From: Bdellovibrio sp047344985
GTDB lineage: Bacteria; Bdellovibrionota; Bdellovibrionia; Bdellovibrionales; Bdellovibrionaceae
Length of the DNA: 64,000 nt
Reading direction: 5' to 3'
Assembly (NCBI RefSeq): GCF_047344985.1
Contig: NZ_CP178861.1
Coordinates: forward strand, 1,736,001-1,800,000
Shown here: piece by piece, positions 50,973 to 59,604 of the stretch
Layout: each line of letters begins with the position of its first letter
Position numbering within the stretch: position 1 is the first letter of the stretch
Program-made: the position numbers and the translations under genes
The notes under the pieces: model-generated
The model's input: the letters and a program-made list of their open reading frames with translations, nothing else
Told to the model about the DNA's origin: nothing
The model's database searches: none

Positions 50973-52532
50973 ATGAAAAAGGAAGGTGTTCTCATAGTCG
51001 TCGTGGCGGTGATGGCTTCTCTTTTAGAGATCATCGACGCCTCGATCGTGAACGTGGCTTTGCCATCCATGATGGGAAATCTAGGGGCGACCTTAGAGGA
51101 CATCAGTATGGTGATCACAGGATACGCCATCGCCAATGCCATTGTCCTTCCCGTTTCAGCATGGCTGGGTGAGCGCATTGGGCGTAGAACGTATTATCTC
51201 GGTTGTATCTTGTTATTTACAGCGACATCGGTGGCTTGCGGACTGGCTCCAAATCTTGCGACTCTCACGGTCTTTCGTATTTTGCAAGGTCTTGCCGGAG
51301 GAGCTCTTCTTCCAACGTCACAAACATTGATCTATGAACAATTCCCAAAAGAGAAAGCCGGTATCGCCGGTGCGATCTTCGGGATGAGCGTGATGATCGG
51401 TCCAACGCTGGGACCGACTTTGGGTGGTTATCTCACAGATACTTTCGGTTGGAGATCGATCTTTAACATCAACTTGCCATTAGGTTTACTAGCGTTCTTC
51501 GTTGGCGCGATGGTGATCTTTGATCGCGAGAAAGATCCGGCTCACAAGGAAGAAAAACACGAGTTGGATATTTGGGGTTTGACGTTCCTGGTTCTGGGAA
51601 TTGGTTGTCTTCAATATGTTCTTGAACGTGGTGAATCTGAAGACTGGTTTGCCTCAAAATTAATTTTGTTCAATACGGTTGTTGCCACGGTCAGTTTGCC
51701 GCTTTTTGTTTGGTGGGAAACGAAAGTGAAAAATCCAATCATCGACGTGCGCTTGTTCTTAAAACCTATTGTGAGCAATGGCGTTCTGTTAATGGGTATG
51801 GTGGGATTTTTCCTATATGGAGTGGTCTTTATTCTACCGATCTATGTTGCGCGAACTTTGCATTTCGACGCCACTCAAACAGGGATGCTCTTTATTCCGG
51901 GATCGTTGCTCACAGTGGCCGTAATGCCTTGGGTGGGACAACGAATGTACAAAGGGACCAATCCGAAGTGGTTGATCTTTGTGGGGCTTCTGTCTTTAGA
52001 AGTGTGTTTGTATTTAATGACACTTCTTTCTCCTCTGTCTTCAAAAGGTGAAATCTTAAGAATGCTCTTCGTGCGTGGATTTGGAATGGCGTTCTTGTTT
52101 GTTCCAATCAATTCATCGATCTTGAGTCAGTTTAAAGGCATTGAGATGGGACAAGTTTCTGGTTTGTTAAATCTCGCTCGTCAAATCGGAGGCAGTATTG
52201 GTATTGCCTTGATTGGCACGATGTTGAATAAAAACAGTCATCAGAATTATCTGGATCTCTCGACGAAAGTGTCGCTCTTAAACTCCAATGCGCAGAGTGC
52301 TTATTACTCATCAGCGAATGGTTTGACGCAAAAAATGAGCGATGGTCTAGGCATGGCAAGCGGCAATGAGGCAGCACTAAAAAGTCTTTATGGACGAATT
52401 CAAAATCAAGTTTTCATGCTGAGTTTTAAACAGCTTATGTTCTTGATGATGATTATTTTTGCGATCTCATTCATTCCGCTCTATTTGTTGCGCTTCAAAG
52501 AAAAAACCAACAAGGTTGTTGACGCTCACTAA
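50973..52532 (+). CDS. emrB: DHA2-family multidrug transporter (EmrB-like)
   Basis: A 519-residue proton-driven antiporter of the major facilitator superfamily with 14 predicted helices. DASIVNVALPSM in helix 1, LGERIGRRTYYLGC (motif A), FRILQGLAGGALLPTSQTL (motif B) and GPTLGPTLGGYLTDTFGWRSIFNINLPLG (motif C of DHA2 members) are all present. With EmrA and the TolC-like protein it should expel hydrophobic toxins across both membranes. A 12-pair hairpin without T run follows at 52542. Confidence 0.93.
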   Translation: MKKEGVLIVVVAVMASLLEIIDASIVNVALPSMMGNLGATLEDISMVITGYAIANAIVLPVSAWLGERIGRRTYYLGCILLFTATSVACGLAPNLATLTVFRILQGLAGGALLPTSQTLIYEQFPKEKAGIAGAIFGMSVMIGPTLGPTLGGYLTDTFGWRSIFNINLPLGLLAFFVGAMVIFDREKDPAHKEEKHELDIWGLTFLVLGIGCLQYVLERGESEDWFASKLILFNTVVATVSLPLFVWWETKVKNPIIDVRLFLKPIVSNGVLLMGMVGFFLYGVVFILPIYVARTLHFDATQTGMLFIPGSLLTVAVMPWVGQRMYKGTNPKWLIFVGLLSLEVCLYLMTLLSPLSSKGEILRMLFVRGFGMAFLFVPINSSILSQFKGIEMGQVSGLLNLARQIGGSIGIALIGTMLNKNSHQNYLDLSTKVSLLNSNAQSAYYSSANGLTQKMSDGLGMASGNEAALKSLYGRIQNQVFMLSFKQLMFLMMIIFAISFIPLYLLRFKEKTNKVVDAH

Positions 52533-52541
52533 TTCTTAAAA

Positions 52542-52573
52542 GCTCTAGCAGTGTCCGTCGGCACTGTTAGAGC
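52542..52573 (+). terminator. Hairpin after emrB
   Basis: GCTCTAGCAGTG pairs with CACTGTTAGAGC (one G-T pair) around eight bases. It lies ten bases after the stop but has no T run, so factor-independent termination is doubtful. Confidence 0.45.
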
Positions 52574-52689
52574 AAAAGCTTCGAAGTTAAAACTTTATCT
52601 CAAAGTCACTAGAGCGGAAATTGCAAGATCGTCACTTGTCGATTACTTGCCTCTAAAGACACTCTTATTGCTAGTCAAGGAGTGTCGCC

Positions 52690-54315
52690 ATGAACGAACC
52701 AAAAATAAAAACTGAGATCATTACGCCTGATGCCGCTGAGTTTTTAATCTCTCTTCATGAAAAATTCGACAATCTTCGTCGCAATCTTCTTTTGCGACGT
52801 CGGACTCAGGCGCAGCAATTCGCCCAGGGACAGAAGCCCCGCTTTCCCGCAGAAACTTTAAGCATTCGCCAAGCGGCGTGGACAGTGGCAAAGGCCCCTG
52901 CAGATCTTCAAGATCGCCGTGTGGAAATCACGGGCCCCGCAGAGCCGAAGATGATGATCAACGCCCTTAATTCCAAAGCCAAAGTTTTTATGGCGGATAT
53001 AGAGGATTCACTTTCTCCGATGTGGAGTAACGTTTTACTTGCGCAAGATTCATTAAAAAAAGCGGTACGTCACACGCTCACGTACGAAAGTGAAGACGGT
53101 AAGAAATATTCCTTGAACGAAAAAACGGCCACACTTCTTGTGCGCCCGCGCGGTCTTCATTTGGAAGAACGGAATTTTCAAATTCGCGGTGAACCGATTT
53201 CCGCTTCGCTTTTTGATTTCGGTCTTTACTTTTTCCACAACGCTCATGAACTTTTAAAGCGAAATACCGGTCCGTATTTTTATTTGCCCAAATTAGAAAA
53301 TCACGAAGAGGCTGCGTGGTGGAACGATGTTTTTAATTTCACCCAAGACCGTTTAAAAATTCCTCGCGGAACCATTCGTGCCACGGTGTTGATTGAAACC
53401 ATCACGGCTGCGTTTGAGATGGACGAAATTCTTTACGTTCTGAAAGATCATGCTTCGGGCTTAAATGCCGGCCGCTGGGATTATATTTTTAGCATCATCA
53501 AAAAATTTAACTTTAATAGTGATTTGATTTTTCCGGACCGCGCGCAGGTGACAATGGCCATTCCTATGATGGAATCTTATTGTCAGCTCCTGGTGCAAAC
53601 CTGCCACCGCCGTGATGCCCATGCTATTGGTGGCATGGCGGCGTTTATTCCTAATAGAAAAGATCCTGAACTAAATAGCAAAGCGATGATGAAGGTCGCG
53701 CAAGATAAATTCCGAGAAGCGTGTCTTGGCTTTGATGGCACCTGGGTCGCGCATCCAGATCTTATTCCTATAGCGGAAGAAGAGCTCAATCGCGCTCTTG
53801 CCAAAGGCCCTCATCAAAAATCCATGATCCCTCCGGGGAAAATCACGGATAGTGATTTGCTGAGAATGCCTTCCGCAGAAGGAAAGATTACTGAAGAGGG
53901 AGTCCGAACAAATATCAACGTCAGTCTACTTTATTTTGATCGCTGGCTTTCAGGCGTTGGTGCAGCGGCTTTACACAATCTGATGGAAGATGCCGCAACG
54001 GCAGAGATCTCTCGCAGTCAGCTGTGGCAATGGCTCCATCACGCCGTGAAGCTTTCTGATGGACGAGTTTTCACGCCGGAACTGTATCAGGAAATTTTAA
54101 TCGATGAAGTGAAGAAGTTGATTCCAGAAAATCTTCCGCATCTGGACCGTGCGACAAATTTTCTTAATTCTTTGATTCTCACGGAGCAGTTTCCGGAGTT
54201 CTTCACAACGATCGCTTATGAAATTTTAAACCAAATAGAAAATAAAGGAGAATACAATGATTTTAAATCCGGAGCTTCAAGCGCGACAGCTCGAATTCAA
54301 TTGGACCACCGATAA
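52690..54315 (+). CDS. aceB: Malate synthase A
   Basis: Condenses glyoxylate with acetyl-CoA to malate, the second step of the glyoxylate shunt. The 541-residue length and the signature KDHASGLNAGRWDYIFSIIK fit isoform A; MADIEDSLSP and RPRGLHLEE hold active-site residues, and ALHNLMEDAATAEISRSQLWQW is the C-terminal block with the catalytic Asp. The ribosome site AAGGAG at 52678 is seven bases before the ATG. It overlaps aceA by 59 bases. Confidence 0.95.
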   Translation: MNEPKIKTEIITPDAAEFLISLHEKFDNLRRNLLLRRRTQAQQFAQGQKPRFPAETLSIRQAAWTVAKAPADLQDRRVEITGPAEPKMMINALNSKAKVFMADIEDSLSPMWSNVLLAQDSLKKAVRHTLTYESEDGKKYSLNEKTATLLVRPRGLHLEERNFQIRGEPISASLFDFGLYFFHNAHELLKRNTGPYFYLPKLENHEEAAWWNDVFNFTQDRLKIPRGTIRATVLIETITAAFEMDEILYVLKDHASGLNAGRWDYIFSIIKKFNFNSDLIFPDRAQVTMAIPMMESYCQLLVQTCHRRDAHAIGGMAAFIPNRKDPELNSKAMMKVAQDKFREACLGFDGTWVAHPDLIPIAEEELNRALAKGPHQKSMIPPGKITDSDLLRMPSAEGKITEEGVRTNINVSLLYFDRWLSGVGAAALHNLMEDAATAEISRSQLWQWLHHAVKLSDGRVFTPELYQEILIDEVKKLIPENLPHLDRATNFLNSLILTEQFPEFFTTIAYEILNQIENKGEYNDFKSGASSATARIQLDHR

Positions 54316-55609
54316 ACGTTGGGCTGGAATTCAAAGAAACTACTCGGCTATGGATGTTGTGAAACTTCGCACCAGCGTGCCCGTCAAATACACTTTGGCA
54401 GAAATGGGCGCCGGTCGTTTGTGGAAAGGATTAACGAGTCCCGGATATCTAAGCACCTTTGGTGCGATGACCGGTGGTCAAGCTGTGCAAATGGTGAAAG
54501 CAGGTTTGCAGTCGATCTATTTAAGCGGTTGGCAAGTCGCCGCCGATGCAAATCTCTCTGGACAAACTTATCCTGACCAAAGCTTGTATCCTTCAAACTC
54601 CGTTCCTTCTTTGGTGAAGCGAATCAACAACGCTTTTATGCGCGCTGATCAAATCGCCAATCGATCCGGAAAAGATTTAAAAGGTCTTTCTTGGTACGCG
54701 CCGATTATTGCCGATGCTGAAGCAGGATTTGGTGGCCCATTGCATGCTTTTGAATTGATGAAATCGATGATCGAAGCCGGAGCTTCGGGAGTTCATTTCG
54801 AAGATCAGTTGGCAGCTGAAAAAAAATGCGGGCATTTGGCCGGAAAAGTTCTTGTTCCAACGAGCAACTTTATCCGCACTTTACAAGCCGCGCGTTTGGC
54901 TGCCGATGTATTAGATGTGCCGACTGTGATCGTCGCAAGAACAGACGCCTTGAGTGCGACTCTGATGACTTCAGATATTGATCCCGTGGATCGTCCGTTT
55001 CTCACGGGAGAAAGAACTCCTGAGGGTTACTACGTCATTCGCGGCGGTCTTGATTATGCGATCGCGCGTGCACTGTCGTACGCTCGTTGGGCCGATGTGC
55101 TGTGGTTTGAAACTTCCAAGCCTGATATGAAAGAGGCCGAAACTTTCGCTCGCGAAATTCATAAAGAGTTCCCGGGAAAAATTTTGGCTTACAATTGTTC
55201 GCCGTCGTTTAATTGGAAAATGCATTTAAGTGATCAAGAGATCGCCGAGTTCCAAGACCGTCTTGGAAAATTGGGATACAAGTTTCAATTTATCACTTTG
55301 GCGGGATGGCACTTGGTGAACTATCACACTTTTGATCTAGCTCATCAGTATGTTCAAGACGGCATGAGTGCTTATGTGAAGCTTCAAGAAAAAGAGTTCG
55401 CAGCAGCTGATCACGGTTACACAGCGGTGAAGCATCAGGCCGAAGTGGGAACAGGATACTTTGATCATGTCCTGCAAACGGTGATGGAAGGAAAAGCTTC
55501 AACGGGGGCTTTGAAGGGCTCTACGGAAGAACAATTCCATCCACAAGTAGAAGTGCAAGCGCAGCCGCCGCCGCTCGAAGCGCAAGAAGTTCAACCAAGA
55601 ATGCATTAG
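54257..55609 (+). CDS. aceA: Isocitrate lyase
   Basis: Splits isocitrate to succinate and glyoxylate. KKCGHL with the catalytic Cys191, WQVAADANLSGQTYPDQSLYP, ADAEAGFGG (metal-binding) and YNCSPSFNWK are all family blocks. At 450 residues it is of normal length, with an extra Pro/Gln-rich tail. The ATG at 54257 is preferred because AAAGGAG lies just before it, although this places the first 59 bases inside aceB in another frame. Forms aceBA, needed for growth on acetyl units. Confidence 0.95.
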   Translation: MILNPELQARQLEFNWTTDKRWAGIQRNYSAMDVVKLRTSVPVKYTLAEMGAGRLWKGLTSPGYLSTFGAMTGGQAVQMVKAGLQSIYLSGWQVAADANLSGQTYPDQSLYPSNSVPSLVKRINNAFMRADQIANRSGKDLKGLSWYAPIIADAEAGFGGPLHAFELMKSMIEAGASGVHFEDQLAAEKKCGHLAGKVLVPTSNFIRTLQAARLAADVLDVPTVIVARTDALSATLMTSDIDPVDRPFLTGERTPEGYYVIRGGLDYAIARALSYARWADVLWFETSKPDMKEAETFAREIHKEFPGKILAYNCSPSFNWKMHLSDQEIAEFQDRLGKLGYKFQFITLAGWHLVNYHTFDLAHQYVQDGMSAYVKLQEKEFAAADHGYTAVKHQAEVGTGYFDHVLQTVMEGKASTGALKGSTEEQFHPQVEVQAQPPPLEAQEVQPRMH

Positions 55610-55624
55610 ATTTTTTGAAAAAAG

Positions 55625-55648
55625 AGGCGCTTCAGAAATGGAGCGCCT
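55625..55648 (-). terminator. Terminator of the pgsA unit
   Basis: AGGCGCT and AGCGCCT pair around ten bases; on the minus strand the hairpin is followed by CTTTTTT. It is seven bases beyond the stop of the small gene at 55655. Confidence 0.75.
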
Positions 55649-55654
55649 TAAATA

Positions 55655-55795
55655 TTAACGAAGAATTTGCGCGAAAGAAGAGCTTGCAAAGAAAACAGGT
55701 TTCGTCGGTTTAGCCGACGCGATTTTTAAATAGCCGGTCAAAAGAAAGGCTAAGAAAATCAAAAACCAGTTGCTTGGTGAAAGGTACATAAGCAT
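55655..55795 (-). CDS. Predicted 46-residue membrane or secreted protein
   Basis: A short frame read leftward, 12 bases after the pgsA stop, with TAGGAA eight bases before its ATG. After MLMYLSPSN comes one hydrophobic helix (WFLIFLAFLLTGYL), then a basic, Ser/Phe-rich tail ending in QILR. It sits between pgsA and a minus-strand terminator, so it would be transcribed with pgsA. No homologue is known to me. A plus-strand hairpin lies inside it, so the frame could also be fortuitous. Confidence 0.45.
   Translation of the reverse strand: MLMYLSPSNWFLIFLAFLLTGYLKIASAKPTKPVFFASSSFAQILR
55703..55727 (+). terminator. Possible terminator of aceBA
   Basis: CGTCGG and CCGACG pair around TTTAG, followed by CGATTTTT. 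It is 93 bases after the aceA stop and inside the small gene on the other strand. Confidence 0.5.
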
Positions 55796-55807
55796 ACAAA
55801 AACGTTC

Positions 55808-56368
55808 CTAAGTCTTCCGACTTTTAAGGTAACCTAAATAGTACTCAATACCGCTTGTTATACTCAAAATGACGCTGATCCACAAGACGCCGTAGCCAAT
55901 TTTGTCCAAATACGGAACATAGGGGTCCATATTTCCAATAATTACAATGGGAATGGCCACCATCTGCATCGCCGTTTTCCATTTACCAGCGGGTTTGGCC
56001 GCAATAATGATTTGATCTGCCGCAGCAACGGAGCGGATGCCTCCGATAAAGTTATCGCGGGCTAGAATAATGATCACCATCCAGGCATCGATTTTACCCT
56101 GAGCCAAAAGCATCGCCAGAACACTCGTCACTAAAATTTTGTCGGCAATCGGATCCATGAATTTCCCGAAATTGCTGACAGCATTGTATTTGCGAGCGTA
56201 ATAACCATCAAAATAATCCGTCGCAGAGGCGAAAATAAAAAAGACAGCCGCAGCCACATTCCAGTAGAGCGTGTTGGGCCACATCATTGCCACAATAACG
56301 GGCACTGCGAAAATGCGACTCATGGTGATTCGCATAGGAAGACTTTTTTGAAATTCTGTGACGGCCAT
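55808..56368 (-). CDS. pgsA: CDP-diacylglycerol-glycerol-3-phosphate 3-phosphatidyltransferase
   Basis: An inner-membrane enzyme making phosphatidylglycerol phosphate. The CDP-alcohol phosphotransferase motif is complete: Asp51, Asp54-Gly55, Ala58-Arg59, Gly68, Asp72 and Asp76, in the exact D-x2-DG-x2-AR-x8-G-x3-D-x3-D spacing. About five hydrophobic helices are present. Length 186 is standard. AAAAGGA precedes the start. It is divergent from the thioesterase gene, with a 50-base gap. Confidence 0.94.
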   Translation of the reverse strand: MAVTEFQKSLPMRITMSRIFAVPVIVAMMWPNTLYWNVAAAVFFIFASATDYFDGYYARKYNAVSNFGKFMDPIADKILVTSVLAMLLAQGKIDAWMVIIILARDNFIGGIRSVAAADQIIIAAKPAGKWKTAMQMVAIPIVIIGNMDPYVPYLDKIGYGVLWISVILSITSGIEYYLGYLKSRKT

Positions 56369-56418
56369 TTTTGTCCTTTTAGTTGCTTCAACCTATCAGT
56401 TTAGACTAGAAAGAATCA

Positions 56419-56829
56419 ATGTTTATTCATCGTCACAAAGTGCAGTTTTACGAGACCGACCTTATGGGGATCGTCCATCACAGCAACTATTTGCGTTTTT
56501 ATGAAGAAGCGCGGGTGGGGTGGGCTCATGAAAAAGGTCTGATTGATTATCAAAAACCGGGTTCAGCTAGTCACTTTGCTGTTTACGAAACGCAAGTAAA
56601 GCACATGAAACCGACTTTTTTCGGTGATGATTTAGAAATTGAAGTGCAGGGAAAAACCGAAGGCAATCGTATCATCTTTCAATATCGTTTGAGAGGAAGA
56701 AACGGCGAAGTTTGTTCGGTGGCGAAAACAGTGCACGTGTCGTTGGGACTTGATTTAAAACTTTTAAGATTACCGGCTGATATGAAAGCCGCCATGGAGA
56801 GTGAACAATGGACAGAAACCTGGCTTTAG
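56419..56829 (+). CDS. ybgC: Acyl-CoA thioesterase, YbgC/4HBT family
   Basis: A 136-residue hot-dog-fold hydrolase of short acyl-CoA or acyl carrier esters. YETDLMGIVHHSNYLRFYEEAR carries the family Asp14, His20 and Tyr24. In other bacteria YbgC lies with tol-pal; that context is absent here. Its 3' end overlaps glpX by 22 bases. Confidence 0.88.
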   Translation: MFIHRHKVQFYETDLMGIVHHSNYLRFYEEARVGWAHEKGLIDYQKPGSASHFAVYETQVKHMKPTFFGDDLEIEVQGKTEGNRIIFQYRLRGRNGEVCSVAKTVHVSLGLDLKLLRLPADMKAAMESEQWTETWL

Positions 56830-57770
56830 AATTCGTACGTGTGACAGAAGCAGCAGCCTTAGCTTCCGCTCGCTGGGTGGGCCGTGGAGAAGAAAAAACA
56901 GCCGATGCCGCTGCCGTAGATGCCATGAGAAAAGCTTTCGACGTGATTCGCATGGACGGAACTGTTGTGATCGGTGAGGGGGAGCGTGACGAAGCTCCGA
57001 TGCTTTATATCGGTGAAAAAGTTGGTCACAAAACAGAAGACGCTCCGGCATTGGACATTGCTTTAGATCCTTTGGAAGGAACAACGATCTGTGCGACGGG
57101 TGGACCGGGCTCGATCTCTGTGATCGCAGTGGCAGAGCAAGGTAAATTCTTGCATGCGCCAGACACTTACATGGATAAAATCGCTTGCGGTCCTGCGGCT
57201 CGCGGAAAAATTGATATTGATAAATCAGCGACAGAAAATATCAAAGCGGTTGCGCAAGCTTTGAATAAACCCGTCAGCGAAGTGACTGTTGTGATCTTGA
57301 ATCGTCCTCGTCATGAAGCTTTGATTGCGGAAGCTCGTAAAACCGGCGCGCGTATTAACTTGATCGGTGATGGTGACGTTTCTGCAGCTGTGGCAGCAGC
57401 GTGGGAAGACTCTGGTATTGATTTGCTCTTGGGTATCGGTGGAGCACCAGAAGGTGTGATCTCGGCTGCAGCCATGCAATGCCTGGGCGGAGACTTCCAA
57501 GGTCGTTTGAAATTCAGAAACGAAGAAGAAAAAGCCCGCGCAAAACGCATGGGCCTGTCTGATCCAGATAAGAAATTTACAATTGATGAACTGGCTTCTG
57601 GTTCCGTGATGTTTATCGCAACCGGCGTGACGGATGGTTCTTTGCTCAAAGGTGTTCGCTTTCTGGGGAATGGTATTGCAAAAACGCATTCTATTGTCAT
57701 GCGTTCTGCAACTGGTACAATCCGTACTATTGAAGCTCAACACGATCTTGAGCGTAAACCAAAACACTAA
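56808..57770 (+). CDS. glpX: Fructose-1,6-bisphosphatase class II
   Basis: A 320-residue gluconeogenic phosphatase of the GlpX type. Recognised blocks are EAAALASARWVGRGEEKTAD, VIGEGERDEAPMLYIGEKVG (metal-binding acidic residues), ALDPLEGTTICATGG, VVILNRPRH, GDGDVSAAV and LLGIGGAPEGVISAAA. With the glyoxylate shunt it allows sugar synthesis from acetyl units. A GGTACC-dyad terminator starts at the last two bases of its stop codon. Confidence 0.94.
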   Translation: MDRNLALEFVRVTEAAALASARWVGRGEEKTADAAAVDAMRKAFDVIRMDGTVVIGEGERDEAPMLYIGEKVGHKTEDAPALDIALDPLEGTTICATGGPGSISVIAVAEQGKFLHAPDTYMDKIACGPAARGKIDIDKSATENIKAVAQALNKPVSEVTVVILNRPRHEALIAEARKTGARINLIGDGDVSAAVAAAWEDSGIDLLLGIGGAPEGVISAAAMQCLGGDFQGRLKFRNEEEKARAKRMGLSDPDKKFTIDELASGSVMFIATGVTDGSLLKGVRFLGNGIAKTHSIVMRSATGTIRTIEAQHDLERKPKH

Positions 57771-57791
57771 AAAGGTACCAGGTACCTTTTT
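57769..57791 (+). terminator. GGTACC-dyad terminator after glpX
   Basis: Two 11-base arms (five A then GGTACC; GGTACC then five T) flank a single A and begin within the glpX stop codon. Folding needs a five-base loop from the centre. The same core follows the gene at 19785. Confidence 0.65.
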
Positions 57792-57802
57792 CCCTGGGGA
57801 TT

Positions 57803-58096
57803 ATGGATACAAAGCTTATTTGTTTTAATTGCAACAAAGAGATGACCTTCTCTGGAAATATCGGGCGACGTGAGGAATGTCCTCACTGTCGTGCGGATGT
57901 GCATGTTTGCAAAAATTGTGAGTTTTATGATCCGAAAGTTTATAACGAATGCCGCGAAACTTCTGCCGATGTTGTGCGCGAAAAAGATCGCGCTAATTTC
58001 TGTGATTTCTTTCAGCCTCGCAAAGGTGGCGCAGGCGCTGTCGATAAAGCCGCAGCCTTAAGAGCTGCGGCCGAAGCTCTGTTTAAAAAATCCTAA
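57803..58096 (+). CDS. Small zinc-ribbon protein
   Basis: A 97-residue soluble protein with eight cysteines in pairs: 7 and 10, 26 and 29, 36 and 39, 50 and 67. The pattern CFNC, CPHC and CKNC fits one or two zinc sites. The segments VHVCKNCEFYDP and REKDRANFCDFF look conserved. An alanine-rich helix ends the protein. Its role is unknown; it resembles small zinc-ribbon proteins often kept near metabolic genes. It follows glpX beyond a terminator-like dyad. Confidence 0.8.
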   Translation: MDTKLICFNCNKEMTFSGNIGRREECPHCRADVHVCKNCEFYDPKVYNECRETSADVVREKDRANFCDFFQPRKGGAGAVDKAAALRAAAEALFKKS

Positions 58097-59001
58097 ATTT
58101 TTAAAATCACTTTTCCGTGAGCATGTCCATTTTGACTGATGTCTTGCGCTTGCTTTGCTTCTTTCAGCGGTAACACTTCGCCCACACGAACTTGAATCAC
58201 TTTTTGGTCAAAGAGTTTAGCAAGTTCGGAAAGATCCTTGGCATTAGGACTCATCACAAAGTTGGCCCCTTGAACGCCGAACTTCGCGGCGTCGGCTTCT
58301 TTAAATGCGCCTACAGTTGATAAAGCAATGCCGCCTTTTTTCATCACTTGATAAGAGCGCGCCAGCGTGTCGCCTCCGACAAGGTCGATCACGACATCAA
58401 TGTCCTTGGCGAATTCTTCAAAGCGGTCTTTTTTATAGTCAATCGTTCGTTGCACACCTAATTTTTTTAAATATGAAACGTCATCGGCAGAAGCTGTGCC
58501 CATCACATTTGCCTTTTTCCAAAGAGCGATTTGACAAGCTATAGAGCCAACTCCACCTGCAGCACCATGAATAAGAATATTTTGATAGGCTTTGAGTTGG
58601 GCTTTTTCAAGAAGCTGCCATGCTGTCAATCCCGGCGTAGGGATGGAAGCCGCGGCTTCGTAATTTAAAGATTTCGGCATCAGTGCGATTTTATAGGGAG
58701 AGACCAAAGCGTATTCCGCATACGAGCCCGGCGCAAAACCAAAGACATTGTCGCCCGGTTTGAAATCGCGGACTTGGTCTCCGACAGCGACGATTTCTCC
58801 GGCAAAATCTTGCCCTAGAGTGATAGGAAAGTGTGGACTTGTTTGTTTCATAAAGCCTTCACGGATTTTCCAGTCCACGGGATTCACTCCGGCATCGTGA
58901 ACTTTCACCAGGATGTCTTCACTGTGAACTTGAGGCTGTGGTGATTCTTCGATTTTGATTTGATCTGAATTTCCATAAGAATAAATTCTTGCGACCTTCA
59001 T
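58093..59001 (-). CDS. NADP-dependent medium-chain oxidoreductase (quinone-reductase type)
   Basis: A 302-residue MDR-family enzyme. The GroES-like half has VKVHDAGVNPVDWKIREG and ITLGQDFAGEIVAVG; the nucleotide-binding half has LIHGAAGGVGSIACQIA. No structural zinc cysteines are present, so it belongs to the zinc-free quinone oxidoreductase group. It reduces quinones or enones with NADPH, exact substrate unknown. AGGTG precedes the start. It overlaps the end of the zinc-ribbon gene by four bases, convergently. Confidence 0.88.
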   Translation of the reverse strand: MKVARIYSYGNSDQIKIEESPQPQVHSEDILVKVHDAGVNPVDWKIREGFMKQTSPHFPITLGQDFAGEIVAVGDQVRDFKPGDNVFGFAPGSYAEYALVSPYKIALMPKSLNYEAAASIPTPGLTAWQLLEKAQLKAYQNILIHGAAGGVGSIACQIALWKKANVMGTASADDVSYLKKLGVQRTIDYKKDRFEEFAKDIDVVIDLVGGDTLARSYQVMKKGGIALSTVGAFKEADAAKFGVQGANFVMSPNAKDLSELAKLFDQKVIQVRVGEVLPLKEAKQAQDISQNGHAHGKVILKI

Positions 59002-59172
59002 AAAACACCTCCGAAAAATATTTCTCCCGAAGCTTGCTTCTGTTGGGGAAGGCCCGCAAGCGCTTCCTATGAAATATGTCAGGTGTCCGCATGAATTCTC
59101 AATGTAACATAATCACTCCATGGTCCAGCTCGCGATTGACTCAGTGTTACTGTAAAGACACACTAAAAGCCT

Positions 59173-59604
59173 ATGGCAAAAGCATCAACCACCGAAGTTT
59201 TCAATTGTACACCTGAGCAATTTTTTAAAATCATCTCTGACTACGAAAAGTATCACGAGTTTCTTCCGGAAGTGAAAAAGTGCACGGTTTTAAAAACCGA
59301 AGGCAACAGAAAGCTTGTTGAATACAGCGTTCAGGTTATCAAATCTTTCAAATACAATCTGTGGATGACAGAGAATGCTCCAAACAGCATCACCTGGGAA
59401 TTTGCTTCCGGCGATGTCTTTAAAACCTCTGTCGGTTCATGGAAGCTTGAAAATGAAGCTGGCAAAACGCGTGCGACTTACACTGTGGAAGCAACATTCA
59501 GTATGTTTGTTCCCGGTCCGATTGCAAATGCGTTGGTCAGCGTGAATCTTCCGAATATGATCAGCAGTTATCATAAGAGAGTAAAACAGCTTTATGGCGT
59601 CTGA
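59173..59604 (+). CDS. ratA: RatA/COQ10-like SRPBCC protein
   Basis: A 143-residue START-like fold protein. FNCTPEQFFKIISDYEKYHEFLPEVKKC and the later ATFSMFVPGPIANALVSVNLPNMISSYHKRVKQ match the RatA/Coq10 group. E. coli RatA has been reported to interfere with ribosome subunit joining, and Coq10 proteins bind quinones; which role applies cannot be decided. It overlaps the following gene by 11 bases, so the two are linked. Confidence 0.82.
   Translation: MAKASTTEVFNCTPEQFFKIISDYEKYHEFLPEVKKCTVLKTEGNRKLVEYSVQVIKSFKYNLWMTENAPNSITWEFASGDVFKTSVGSWKLENEAGKTRATYTVEATFSMFVPGPIANALVSVNLPNMISSYHKRVKQLYGV

Noticed and set aside
54257..54315. A frameshift or error where aceB and aceA overlap by 59 bases
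   Set aside because: Both proteins are full length with proper family ends, and aceA has its own ribosome site inside aceB.
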